NCBI RefSeq assembly: GCF_045062745.1
Contig: NZ_JBJGED010000045.1
Span: forward strand, 1 to 51,491
Length of the DNA: 51,491 bases
Source of the DNA: Paenibacillus_AA sp045062745
GTDB taxonomy: Bacteria > Bacillota > Bacilli > Paenibacillales > NBRC-103111
Direction of reading: 5' to 3'
Positions 34,001 to 42,197 of the stretch are shown here, in pieces. The notes under the pieces are model-generated. The model was not told the origin of the DNA. It made no database searches and saw only the letters and a program-made list of their open reading frames with translations. Made by a program: the position numbers and the translations under genes. Positions within the stretch are counted from its first letter, which is position 1. Each line of letters starts with the position of its first letter.

Positions 34001-35109
34001 CAGGCACGGAAGTGACGACGCCGGTCGGGCATGCGCTGGTCTACGGACTCGACGGCCTGCCGCGATCCGATATCGACAATTCCGGCTCCGGCTACACCTG
34101 GCAGAACAGCATCGACGACATTACGGGTCGGGGCGGCCTGGTCTACATTGCGCATCCGTTCGAGCAGACGTATCTGTTCCAGAATCCTTATCAGTGGAGA
34201 GGGTTCACCGGCGTAGAGGTATGGAACGGGACTTGGCATGCGCTCGATAACGGTGTGAACGAGAAAGCGTTCCGGTTCTGGGATGAGATCAACATTCGCG
34301 GAGAGGCCAAATATTACGGAATCGCCAATACCGACGGACACACGCGAGACAAGGTGGGCGACACGTACAGCAAGGGCTGGCTCGCCGGTCTGACGCAAGC
34401 GAATGTGCTGGAGCTGCTGAGGACGGGCGGCTATTATGGGACGAACGGTCCGGAGCTCCGGTTCAGCATCGGCGGGGTCGGCATGGGCGGCACATTAACG
34501 CTGGAGCATAAAGGCGTGGCGCCGTTCCGCATCGAAGCCTACGATCCTAATTCGAAGCTGACGCGCGTTCGTGTCCTGCGCTACCCGGTTACCGGGAACA
34601 TCGCGGATTACGACAAGCGGACCGTCGTGCTCGACGAGGATCTCACGTCGCTGCAGACGAATTCGTTCGTCCGGACGGTCGCGTTGCCGGTGTCGGATCG
34701 CGAGTTCTACCGCCTGGAAGTGTTCAGCGAGCGGGCGAATGAGAACAGCTCAGGCATCGGGCCGCTGACCGGGACCGGCTTTGCCTTCTCCAACCCGGTC
34801 TGGGTGGAGATGGGGGACAGCACCAATGCGGCGGCGATCACCGGTCTGACTTATGCCGGCGCCCGGCTGGAGACCGTCAGCCGGTTCGGTGCCGACGAAT
34901 TGATCGTCCATGCGAGTGAGTTCGATCCGGAGAGGCTGCTTGTGAGAGTGATGAGCGGCGCTGCCGTCACGTCGCAGCAAGCGCTCGCGTTGGAGGGGCC
35001 GGCCGGTACGCAGGCGGCGACCTTGCTCCAGCTGACGGTTACGGCGAAGGACGGGTCGAGCCGGAGCTATGAGTATTTGGTTTATACGGCCCCGCATAAG
35101 GGGAACTAG
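31087..35109 (+). CDS. Exported multidomain protein with duplicated N-terminal module and PHP/CehA-type metallohydrolase domain
   Basis: The 1340-residue protein begins with a signal peptide (MFKRLLTA, hydrophobic stretch, AEAA). Two copies of a module of about 290 residues follow, at roughly 55-335 and 430-715. Both contain RG.PGF.Y, SGNNKWGTLTPGHIMDA, ENLDYTEFVLS, GYIIDP and AHAIIWP. Each is followed by a carboxypeptidase-regulatory-like beta domain (about 340-418 and 722-802). A CARDB-like Ig domain (about 808-903) leads to a PHP metallohydrolase domain (about 907-1170) with DNHTHTKHSDG, STEHN, GTEVTT, YIAHP, GVEVWNG and NTDGHT, which supply the expected metal ligands. There is no SLH or LPXTG anchor, so it is probably secreted. 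GAGGGAGG supports ATG 31087. Substrate unknown; a phosphoester-type hydrolase is inferred. The repeated module is not one I recognise. Confidence 0.85.
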   Translation: MFKRLLTAALTLSAIALWIGLASPIPIGRAEAATSAVYGVTGTELPDDESASARVARGEPGFTYAPASRDWLEGVDYYALENEEVKVTVGKNALATPHPTDYSDNVSGNNKWGTLTPGHIMDAAPKFSGRENLDYTEFVLSPQVGRTWWYPTQKLSLPDIQAQAHSIVSRGAWDANPAIKAQVTYSLVERSPLIKMKVKLTNEGATAFTGHLGYIIDPEETLEQSSYVPGWGWRGGQVSEFITSGWNKNYIFNGIQDKFTGNPAHAIIWPDNQQPSALIPEGYITGAWFQVSLAPNTSKELVLYHLPHIPGPAYSSYQTAEFWADVVKNRTDLASIGKVTGTVTDSAGQPSRGVDIVLNTQSGSPYASATTDSRGSYSVYTVTGNVYGLHATNGTDTYDLTPAPELAGPFAQVDFTMAAPEREVTAGVTRGDPGFVYEGTSRDWWPKNDYYYIESPEIKFTVGTVRTAGMDPVDWSNDASGNNKWGTLTPGHIMDAVPAGLSRIENLDYTEFVLSDDLGVTPEDEANGKHMEWSWFHPLTKLEMPDIRLDGTSILAKGDWDHNAGMKSEVRYSIVDGTPLIRMEVTLRNETGADFHGNFGYIIDPDQPGEQHSYVPGRNWVFSQEKNPIRSGWTENYLFSGINNSFTGKPAHAIIWPQEQQPNILIHEGVFVGAWFEASIPNNGSRQYVIYHMPHIAGPADKPYAVAEFWAKVIREHGNPEDYGSISGTLRDEAGAPVGFTEVVSKDSAGQVMARAVTTADGQYQIFAAKGVYSVLPVNEAYSVQGQTVEIGERQRVQADFVLRKVADVAIGLPTDLTADTPFDVSVTVRNLTGNPLQNVAVALKPPYFVQVLGDSSITIPVIDARSQATFTVRAVALEGGRAAIQAHASNAEFQVTKKASFDVAGAGYYAGDNHTHTKHSDGVNTIAENSERVYNKRLLSWVWSTEHNKDSHKADAAAVTQSYDGKFLSLAGTEVTTPVGHALVYGLDGLPRSDIDNSGSGYTWQNSIDDITGRGGLVYIAHPFEQTYLFQNPYQWRGFTGVEVWNGTWHALDNGVNEKAFRFWDEINIRGEAKYYGIANTDGHTRDKVGDTYSKGWLAGLTQANVLELLRTGGYYGTNGPELRFSIGGVGMGGTLTLEHKGVAPFRIEAYDPNSKLTRVRVLRYPVTGNIADYDKRTVVLDEDLTSLQTNSFVRTVALPVSDREFYRLEVFSERANENSSGIGPLTGTGFAFSNPVWVEMGDSTNAAAITGLTYAGARLETVSRFGADELIVHASEFDPERLLVRVMSGAAVTSQQALALEGPAGTQAATLLQLTVTAKDGSSRSYEYLVYTAPHKGN

Positions 35110-35113
35110 CCGA

Positions 35114-35159
35114 TTAGCGTTCGAGTGAGGACAGAGTCCCGTTCGAACGCTAATTTTTT
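35114..35159 (+). terminator. Terminator after the PHP-domain gene
   Basis: A perfect 11-bp stem TTAGCGTTCGA/TCGAACGCTAA with an 18-base loop, followed by TTTTTT. Confidence 0.92.
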
Positions 35160-35240
35160 GTGCAAATAGGTACTAACTGGGAAATGGAAAGCATACAAAT
35201 CTTTTAAGGAGCATCCCAAACCAGGAGGGGACAAGCCTTC

Positions 35241-35330
35241 TACTGCTTTACCACTTTGCGGTAGATATGCAGTAATGCGTTTGGGCGGATATGCGTTAAC
35301 GTTTTATCGCTTTTATGAAATAAAGTTTCA
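35241..35330 (+). promoter_or_regulatory. Operator-like repeats upstream of the peptide ABC operon
   Basis: Three elements sit in an AT-rich stretch: TACTGC (35241) inverted at GCAGTA (35269) with TACC/GGTA inside; a direct repeat GCGGTAGATATGC (35258) and GCGGATATGC (35285) followed by GTTAACGTT; and TGAAA-TAAAG-TTTCA (35316-35330), 16 bases before the -35. They probably hold regulator sites, but none matches a motif I can name. Confidence 0.4.
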
Positions 35331-35346
35331 CGGAAACAAATAAATC

Positions 35347-35375
35347 GTGACAAAATGTTTATTAGCCTATACAAT
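35347..35375 (+). promoter_or_regulatory. Promoter of the peptide ABC operon
   Basis: GTGACA, a 17-base spacer, then TACAAT, each 5 of 6 to consensus, about 58 bases before the first gene. Confidence 0.65.
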
Positions 35376-35432
35376 GGGAAATAATTATTGCTTTTTACTT
35401 ATTTCCACATTTAGCGAGTGAAGGTGAGCTGC

Positions 35433-36395
35433 TTGTCCGAAGCAATCTTAGAAGTAAAGTCGCTCCGAACCGTATTCAAGGATAAACATAAAGAGCTGAC
35501 CGTCGTAGACGGCATCGACTTGGCCATCGGGCCAAACGAGGTCGTCGCTCTGGTCGGCGAATCGGGCTGCGGAAAAAGCGTGACGTCGCTGTCCATCATG
35601 CAGCTGCTTCCCCGTACCGGTGAGATCGCGCAAGGAGAAGTCCGGTTCCGCGGCCGCAACCTGGTCGGGTTGAAGAAGCGGGAGATGGCGAGAGTCCGGG
35701 GCCGGCAGATCGCCATGATCTTCCAGGAGCCGATGACGTCGCTCAATCCGGTGCTGACCATCGGGCTGCAAATGACCGAGGGGCTGCGCAAGCACTTGAA
35801 GGTATCCCGCGTGAAAGCGATCTCAATCGCGGACGAGTGGCTGCGCAAGGTAGGCTTCCCAGAGCCGGCGCGGATTCGGAAGGAATTCCCGCATCGTCTC
35901 TCCGGCGGGATGCGCCAACGGGTGATGCTCGCGATGGCGATGGCGTGCCAGCCGGATCTGCTCATTGCTGACGAGCCTACAACGGCGTTGGACGTGACGA
36001 TCCAGGCGCAAGTGCTCGATCTGATACGCGGATTGATCCAGGACTCCGAGATGTCCGTGCTGTTCATCACCCATGACTTGGGCGTCGTGGCTGAGATGGC
36101 GACCCGAGTCGTCGTCATGTACGCCGGGCAGATCGTGGAGTCGACGGACGTGAAGACGCTGTTCACGAACCCGCTGCATCCTTATACGAAGGGACTGCTC
36201 GCATCGACACCCCGCATGCATGGTCCGATCGAGAAGCTGGTCCCCGTTCGGGGCACCGTCCCTCCCGCCGGGCAATTCCCGCAAGGCTGCCGGTTCGCGG
36301 ACCGATGTCCGATCGCCACCGATGATTGCCGATCGCAGATGCCTGAATTGCGGGACATCCAGTCCGGTCACCAAGTCCGCTGCATCCGGGTTTAG
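35433..36395 (+). CDS. Dipeptide/oligopeptide ABC transporter ATPase, DppD/OppD type
   Basis: The 320-residue cytoplasmic ATPase has Walker A GESGCGKS (42-49), Q-loop FQEPMTSLNP, signature LSGGMRQR, Walker B LLIADEPTTALD and switch HD. The C-terminal peptide-transporter extension has the family cysteines (CRFADRCP...C, then C near the end), which in DppD-type proteins can hold an iron-sulfur cluster. TTG 35433 follows AAGGTGAG; the frame is open from a GTG at 35418 that would overlap this ribosome-binding site. First gene of the operon, ahead of DppF; the binding protein comes third. Confidence 0.9.
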   Translation: MSEAILEVKSLRTVFKDKHKELTVVDGIDLAIGPNEVVALVGESGCGKSVTSLSIMQLLPRTGEIAQGEVRFRGRNLVGLKKREMARVRGRQIAMIFQEPMTSLNPVLTIGLQMTEGLRKHLKVSRVKAISIADEWLRKVGFPEPARIRKEFPHRLSGGMRQRVMLAMAMACQPDLLIADEPTTALDVTIQAQVLDLIRGLIQDSEMSVLFITHDLGVVAEMATRVVVMYAGQIVESTDVKTLFTNPLHPYTKGLLASTPRMHGPIEKLVPVRGTVPPAGQFPQGCRFADRCPIATDDCRSQMPELRDIQSGHQVRCIRV

Positions 36396-36422
36396 CTGTC
36401 ATACAGAAGGGGGATTAGGGAC

Positions 36423-37388
<966 letters not shown>

Positions 37389-37515
37389 GAATAAACTTCG
37401 CTGAAATCACATCCTGAATCGGCATAAAAAGCTACCACTAAGGACGTACCAGCTTCATGGAATTACTCCGAAAGGAGCTATTTCTATAAATTATATTTTT
37501 GAGAGGGGTTTTATC

Positions 37516-39189
37516 ATGGTCTCTATGCCTTACCGCACTTTATCCTCGGTTGCCCTGGCAACCGTACTGACGGCAACCGCCTTCCTGGCCGGCTGCTCGT
37601 CGGACAAGAACAATTCCACCAACACGCCTGCGCCATCCGCCGCTGCGTCCAGCGCGCCGTCCGCCGCTCCGTCCAAAGAGAAGGTCGACGGAGGCGAGAT
37701 CATCACCGCTTACCTGGGCGATCCGCAAGGCTTTATCCGTTTCTGGGCTACGACGACGACATCCTCCGAAGTCATCGAGCTGACCTCCAGCTACCTGTAT
37801 AAGCTGAACGAGAAGCAAGAGCTCATTCCCGACTTGGCTGTAGGCCAACCGACTTTCTCGGCCGACAAGATGGAAATGACCATGAAGCTCCGTACTGACG
37901 CGAAATGGTCCGACGGAAAGCCGGTTACGGCGGACGACGTAGTGTTTACTTACAGCATTCCGATTAACGATGATTACAAGGGCCCTCGCAAAGGGACGTT
38001 CACCGAGCTGTCCAAAGTTGTGAAAGTGGACGACTCCACCGTAAAATTCGTATGGAAGAAGCCGTTCGCGGGCTACATCGATACGGTCATCTACAACATC
38101 CTGCCTGCACACGTGTTGAAGGATGTGCCAATCAAGGATCTGGACAAATCGGATTACTACAAGAAGCCTAGCGTAACGTCCGGTCCTTACAAGCTGGATG
38201 AATGGAAAACGGGCGAATACCTGCGGTTCAGCCGCAACGAGTCGTACTACAACGGCAAGCCGGCTATCGATAAAGTAACGGCGAAGATCGTGCCGAACGC
38301 GAATGCGATGATGGCTCAGCTGCAAACCGGCGAAATCAATGTCATCGGCGTACCGGCCGACCAATTAGGTGCGATCGAACCGTTCGCGAAGACGTCCGGC
38401 AAGATCAAGCTGAATAAAGGGATTAAATCGTCCAGCTACCTGTTCGTTGCGTGGAACCTGACGAACCCGCTCTTCCAAGACAAGAAGGTGCGCCAAGCGC
38501 TGACGATGGCCATCGACCGCAAAGGGATCGTGGACAATGTGGCGGAAGGTCTGGGCGTAGTCGTCAACAGTCAAACGGCGCCCAGCTACTGGACTTACAC
38601 CGACAATGTACCGAAGTTCGACTTCAACGTAGAAAAGGCTAAAACGATGCTGGCGGAAGCGGGCTGGAAAGATACGAACAATGACGGCCTGATCGACAAA
38701 AACGGCAAAAACTTCGAGTTCGAGCTCCAAGTGAACCAAGGCAACACCGTTCGGGAGAAAGCGGTCACCGTTATCCAGCAACAGCTGCAAAAAGTCGGCA
38801 TTAAAGCGACTCCGCGCATCGTGGAAAGCTCCGCCTTCTCGAAGAACTTCACCGGCAAGCAGTTCGAAGCGATCTACTATGCATGGAGCATCTCCGGCGA
38901 CCCGAATCCAAAGGGCATCTGGCATTCCTCCGAAATCGAAATCGGGTTGAACACCGTCTCTTACAAAAACCCGGAAGTCGACAAGCTGATCGACGAAGAC
39001 CTGCAAACGTTCGATACGGCAAAGCGTAAAGAGCTGTTGAACAAAATCGACGCCCTGATCGCCGAAGACCAACCGTACACGTTCATGTACTCGCCGACCA
39101 CCGTTATGGCATACCCGGCCAAGCTGGAAGGGTTCAATCCGAACCGCGACAGCTTGAAAGAAATCGAGAAGTGGTACTTCACGAAGTAA
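37516..39189 (+). CDS. Peptide-binding lipoprotein of an ABC importer (SBP_bac_5 family)
   Basis: A 557-residue extracellular lipoprotein. The signal peptide ends in the lipobox LAGC (Cys near 27), followed by an Asn/Ser/Ala/Pro linker to about residue 55. The mature part shows family-5 hallmarks: AKWSDGKPVTADDVVFTY, SGPYKLDEWK, and RQALTMAIDRKGI. GAGAGGGG precedes the ATG. A 127-bp gap separates it from the ATPase genes and holds a small CTCC-GAAA-GGAG hairpin (37466-37477) and a TATAAA, so an internal promoter is possible. A strong hairpin follows the stop. Likely ligand: a dipeptide or oligopeptide, but nickel or another ligand cannot be excluded. Confidence 0.92.
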   Translation: MVSMPYRTLSSVALATVLTATAFLAGCSSDKNNSTNTPAPSAAASSAPSAAPSKEKVDGGEIITAYLGDPQGFIRFWATTTTSSEVIELTSSYLYKLNEKQELIPDLAVGQPTFSADKMEMTMKLRTDAKWSDGKPVTADDVVFTYSIPINDDYKGPRKGTFTELSKVVKVDDSTVKFVWKKPFAGYIDTVIYNILPAHVLKDVPIKDLDKSDYYKKPSVTSGPYKLDEWKTGEYLRFSRNESYYNGKPAIDKVTAKIVPNANAMMAQLQTGEINVIGVPADQLGAIEPFAKTSGKIKLNKGIKSSSYLFVAWNLTNPLFQDKKVRQALTMAIDRKGIVDNVAEGLGVVVNSQTAPSYWTYTDNVPKFDFNVEKAKTMLAEAGWKDTNNDGLIDKNGKNFEFELQVNQGNTVREKAVTVIQQQLQKVGIKATPRIVESSAFSKNFTGKQFEAIYYAWSISGDPNPKGIWHSSEIEIGLNTVSYKNPEVDKLIDEDLQTFDTAKRKELLNKIDALIAEDQPYTFMYSPTTVMAYPAKLEGFNPNRDSLKEIEKWYFTK

Positions 39190-39196
39190 GGACTTG

Positions 39197-39227
39197 CCGA
39201 CGCGCGCCTGAAACCGGCGCGCGTCGG
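39197..39227 (+). other. GC-rich hairpin between binding-protein and permease genes
   Basis: A perfect 12-bp stem CCGACGCGCGCC/GGCGCGCGTCGG with a 7-base loop and no T-run. Such intercistronic hairpins usually protect the upstream mRNA and set a high binding-protein to permease ratio. Confidence 0.75.
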
Positions 39228-39258
39228 ACTCAATTCGTACAGAAAGAAGTGACAACCG

Positions 39259-40230
39259 TTGGTCTCCTATGCGCTGCGGCGTTTGCTTAACGCCATACCG
39301 ATTCTGATCGGCATCACGATTATCTCCTTTGCGATCATACATCTGGCACCGGGAAGCCCGCTGTCGGCGTTTCTGGAGGATCCGACGATCAAGACGGCCG
39401 ACAAGCAGGTCATGATTCAGCAAGCCGGCTTGGATAAACCGATCATCACGCAGTATTGGATTTGGGTCAGCGGGCTGCTGCAAGGCGACTTCGGGACCTC
39501 GTTTCATAAGAGCGAGCCGGTCCTGAGCCTAATTCGGGAGTACATGCCGAATACGCTGCTGCTGACGATCACCAGTTTCCTGGTGTCTCTCCTAATTGCC
39601 GTGCCATTGGGGATCCTGTGCGCCCTGAGGGCTAACTCCCGGCTGGATCAGGCCGTAAGCGCGCTCTCCAACGTGGGCTTGGCGATTCCGGGCTTTTGGC
39701 TGGCACTGATCCTGATCATGTTCTTCGGGGTGAAGCTGGGCTGGCTGCCGATTGGAGGCCTGTCGACGATTAATGCCCCCTTCAGCCTAGTGGATCGGAT
39801 CGAGCACCTGGTCATGCCGGTCTTGACGATCGCCATCGCGGAAGCGGCGGTGTGGACGCGGTATATTCGGTCCAGCATGCTCGAAGTAATCAATCAGGAC
39901 TACATGCGCACGGCCAAAGCCAAAGGGTTGCTGACGGGGCGCATTCTCGGTCTGCACGGTCTGCGCAATGCCTTGATTCCGCTTGTGACGTTGTTCGGAT
40001 TGGCGATTCCCGGATTTTTCGCGGGTTCCGTTGTGCTGGAGTCGATCTTCAGCATTCCCGGTGTAGGCCGTCTCCTGATCGAAGCGACCTTCCAGCGGGA
40101 CTACCCGATCATCACCGCGCTAGTCACATTGGGTGCGATCCTGACCGTACTCGGCAACATCCTGGCGGACCTGCTGATCGGCATGCTCGATCCGCGCGTC
40201 AGTCTCAGTAAGAAGGAAGTGAGGGCGTAG
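39259..40230 (+). CDS. Peptide ABC transporter permease, DppB type
   Basis: A 323-residue membrane protein with six hydrophobic segments and the binding-protein-dependent transport motif (EAAVWTRYIRSSMLEV...DYMRTAKAKGL). The N terminus (YALRRLLNAIPILIGITIISFAIIHLAPGSP) is typical of DppB. The TTG start has only a weak upstream GAAAGAAGTGA. The stop lies two bases before the next ATG. Confidence 0.9.
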   Translation: MVSYALRRLLNAIPILIGITIISFAIIHLAPGSPLSAFLEDPTIKTADKQVMIQQAGLDKPIITQYWIWVSGLLQGDFGTSFHKSEPVLSLIREYMPNTLLLTITSFLVSLLIAVPLGILCALRANSRLDQAVSALSNVGLAIPGFWLALILIMFFGVKLGWLPIGGLSTINAPFSLVDRIEHLVMPVLTIAIAEAAVWTRYIRSSMLEVINQDYMRTAKAKGLLTGRILGLHGLRNALIPLVTLFGLAIPGFFAGSVVLESIFSIPGVGRLLIEATFQRDYPIITALVTLGAILTVLGNILADLLIGMLDPRVSLSKKEVRA

Positions 40231-40232
40231 CG

Positions 40233-41111
40233 ATGAACGTAGCCGTCTCCAACAACACGACACAGCCGGCGCCCAGGGTCATCAAGCATCGGGCGTGGGG
40301 CCGGTTCAAACGAAATAAAATGGCCGTTGTCGGTTTGGTCATCATGGTTGCGCTCATCCTGCTGGCCTTATTCGCCCCGCTGATCGCCACCCACGACCCG
40401 GCGGAACAAGATCTGCTCCAGCGGCTCAAACCGCCTTCGAAGGAACACTGGTTCGGCACGGACGATTTGGGGCGCGATCTGTTCAGCCGGGTGCTGTACG
40501 GGGCGCGGGTGTCGCTCTCGGTCGGGATCTTCTCGGTGCTGTTCAACGTTATTATCGGCGTGATCGTAGGCTCTATCGCCGGATATTACGGCGGGAAGAC
40601 GGACAGCATCCTCATGAGGTTCGTCGACATGATGCTGGCGTTCCCCCAGTTCTTCCTGCTGATCGCGGTCGTGACCTTGTTCAAGCCGAGTTTGTTCAAC
40701 ATCATTGTGGTGTTCGTCGTCTTCGGGTGGATGGGCAAGTCGAGGCTCTTGCGGGGACAAATCATGTCGGTCAAAAACCGGGAGTACGTGGACGCGGCCC
40801 GCACGATCGGGATGTCCGATTTCCGGATCATCTTCGTGCATATTTTGCCGAACGCGATTGCTCCGGTCATCGTATCGGCCACGCTGCAGATGGGCGGCAT
40901 GATCTTGTCGGAGTCGACGTTGAGCTTCCTGGGGCTCGGGATTCAGCCTCCGTTCGCGAGCTGGGGCAACATTCTGCAGAGCGCCCAGAACTTGACGGTC
41001 ATGACCAAGGCGCCTTGGGTGCCGATCATTCCGGGCTTCATGATCTTCTTGACGATCATGTGCTTCAACTTCATCGGCGACGGGCTGCGCAATGCGTTCG
41101 ATTCGCGATAA
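40233..41111 (+). CDS. Peptide ABC transporter permease, DppC type
   Basis: A 292-residue membrane protein with six predicted helices and an N-terminal cytoplasmic extension ending in WGRFKRNKMAVVG, as in DppC. FGTDDLGRDLFSRVLYGARVSL and the EAA-like loop (REYVDAARTIG) are conserved. AGGAAGTGAGG lies before the ATG. Last gene of the operon; a shared terminator follows. Confidence 0.92.
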   Translation: MNVAVSNNTTQPAPRVIKHRAWGRFKRNKMAVVGLVIMVALILLALFAPLIATHDPAEQDLLQRLKPPSKEHWFGTDDLGRDLFSRVLYGARVSLSVGIFSVLFNVIIGVIVGSIAGYYGGKTDSILMRFVDMMLAFPQFFLLIAVVTLFKPSLFNIIVVFVVFGWMGKSRLLRGQIMSVKNREYVDAARTIGMSDFRIIFVHILPNAIAPVIVSATLQMGGMILSESTLSFLGLGIQPPFASWGNILQSAQNLTVMTKAPWVPIIPGFMIFLTIMCFNFIGDGLRNAFDSR

Positions 41112-41126
41112 GGTTGGAAATGAATA

Positions 41127-41163
41127 AAGGTTGGCTAAGGATTGCTCCTTGGCCAACCTTTTT
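41127..41163. terminator. Shared terminator between convergent genes
   Basis: AAGGTTGGC-T-AAGGA and TCCTT-G-GCCAACCTT form a long stem with loop TTGC. TTT follows on the plus strand and TTTA on the minus strand, so it can end both the peptide operon and the dehydrogenase gene. Confidence 0.85.
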
Positions 41164-41172
41164 CTACGTGCG

Positions 41173-42180
41173 CTAGAACTTCAGCAGCGTCCCGATCGTC
41201 GTGCTCGGCGATTGGATATGCTGGTCATACGCATTCTTGGCGTCCGCCATCGGGTACACGCCGGTGATAAGCGGTTTCACCCGGATGCGGCCCTCCGCCA
41301 GAAGGCGGATGTATTCCCGCGTATTGCGGCCCTCCGTCCAGCGGACATGGCCGTACGGGTAATCCTGGTTCTGGCGCTCATAGACCGGGTCGTAGCGGCC
41401 CGGACCGCCCGCGCGCGAGATGAGCACCTGCGCTTCCTTGTGGAACATCGCGCTGCGGGAGAAGTTCGCCGTGATGTCGCCGACGATGACGATCTTGCCG
41501 CGGTCGCGGATCCACGTGAACGAGTCGTTGATCAGCTTCTCGCCGTCGCCGCTCGCGCACAGCAGGACGCCGTCCGCGCCATAGCCCTCGCTCAGCTCGT
41601 GCAGCGAGCGCTCGAGCGCCACCTGGTCGCTGTAGGCATGCGGCACGCCGCACTGCTGCAGCCGGGCGACACGCTCGGCGTTCCGGTCGTAGCCGAGCGA
41701 TACGAAGGAGGCCGCGGCCGCGATCTGTGCGAGCAGGTTGCCGAGGATGCCGAGGCCAACGACGATCGCCCGCTCGCCGAAGCGCAGATCCGCAACGCGG
41801 AGCGCGTGGATCGCGATCGCGCCGAGGCCGGCGAACGCGGCTTCCTGCGGGTCGACATGATCGGGCACGGCGGCCGTCAGGTTGACCGGCACCGACATCA
41901 GCTCGGCATGCCGCACGTAGGGAGCGCCGTAGCAGGCGACACGCTGGCCGGGTACGAGACTCTCGACCTCAGGGCCGACCTGCTCCACAATGCCGACCGC
42001 GCTGTAGCCGAGCTCGATCGTCGTGTCGGTCGAGCGGCGCAGCGCGGTCAGCTCGGTGCCGGGGCTGATGGCGGAATATTCGGTACGAATAAGGACATGC
42101 CCTTTGGCCGGGGCAGGGACGGCTAAATCCGGCAATACGGTAATGGAGCCATGACTAGCTGCAATTGCTTTCATGAACAA
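41173..42180 (-). CDS. Zinc-type alcohol dehydrogenase-like oxidoreductase (MDR family)
   Basis: A 333-335-residue medium-chain dehydrogenase: an N-terminal GroES-like domain (TEYSAISPGTELTALR, GYSAVGIVEQVG, PGQRVACYG), then a Rossmann fold with AIVVGLGILGN. The usual Cys/His catalytic zinc ligands and the structural-zinc cysteine cluster are not evident; SPGTEL replaces the canonical CGTD. It may work without zinc. ATG 42174 and TTG 42180 are both in frame; AAAGGA at 42188-42193 fits TTG slightly better. Last gene of the minus-strand sugar operon, so a role in catabolism of the imported sugar is inferred. Confidence 0.85.
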   Translation of the reverse strand: MFMKAIAASHGSITVLPDLAVPAPAKGHVLIRTEYSAISPGTELTALRRSTDTTIELGYSAVGIVEQVGPEVESLVPGQRVACYGAPYVRHAELMSVPVNLTAAVPDHVDPQEAAFAGLGAIAIHALRVADLRFGERAIVVGLGILGNLLAQIAAAASFVSLGYDRNAERVARLQQCGVPHAYSDQVALERSLHELSEGYGADGVLLCASGDGEKLINDSFTWIRDRGKIVIVGDITANFSRSAMFHKEAQVLISRAGGPGRYDPVYERQNQDYPYGHVRWTEGRNTREYIRLLAEGRIRVKPLITGVYPMADAKNAYDQHIQSPSTTIGTLLKF

Positions 42181-42197
42181 ACTTCAATCCTTTCCAA

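Noticed and set aside
31087..35109. PHP-domain protein as the missing histidinol-phosphatase (HisJ)
   Set aside because: It has a signal peptide and large extracellular modules; HisJ is a small cytoplasmic protein.
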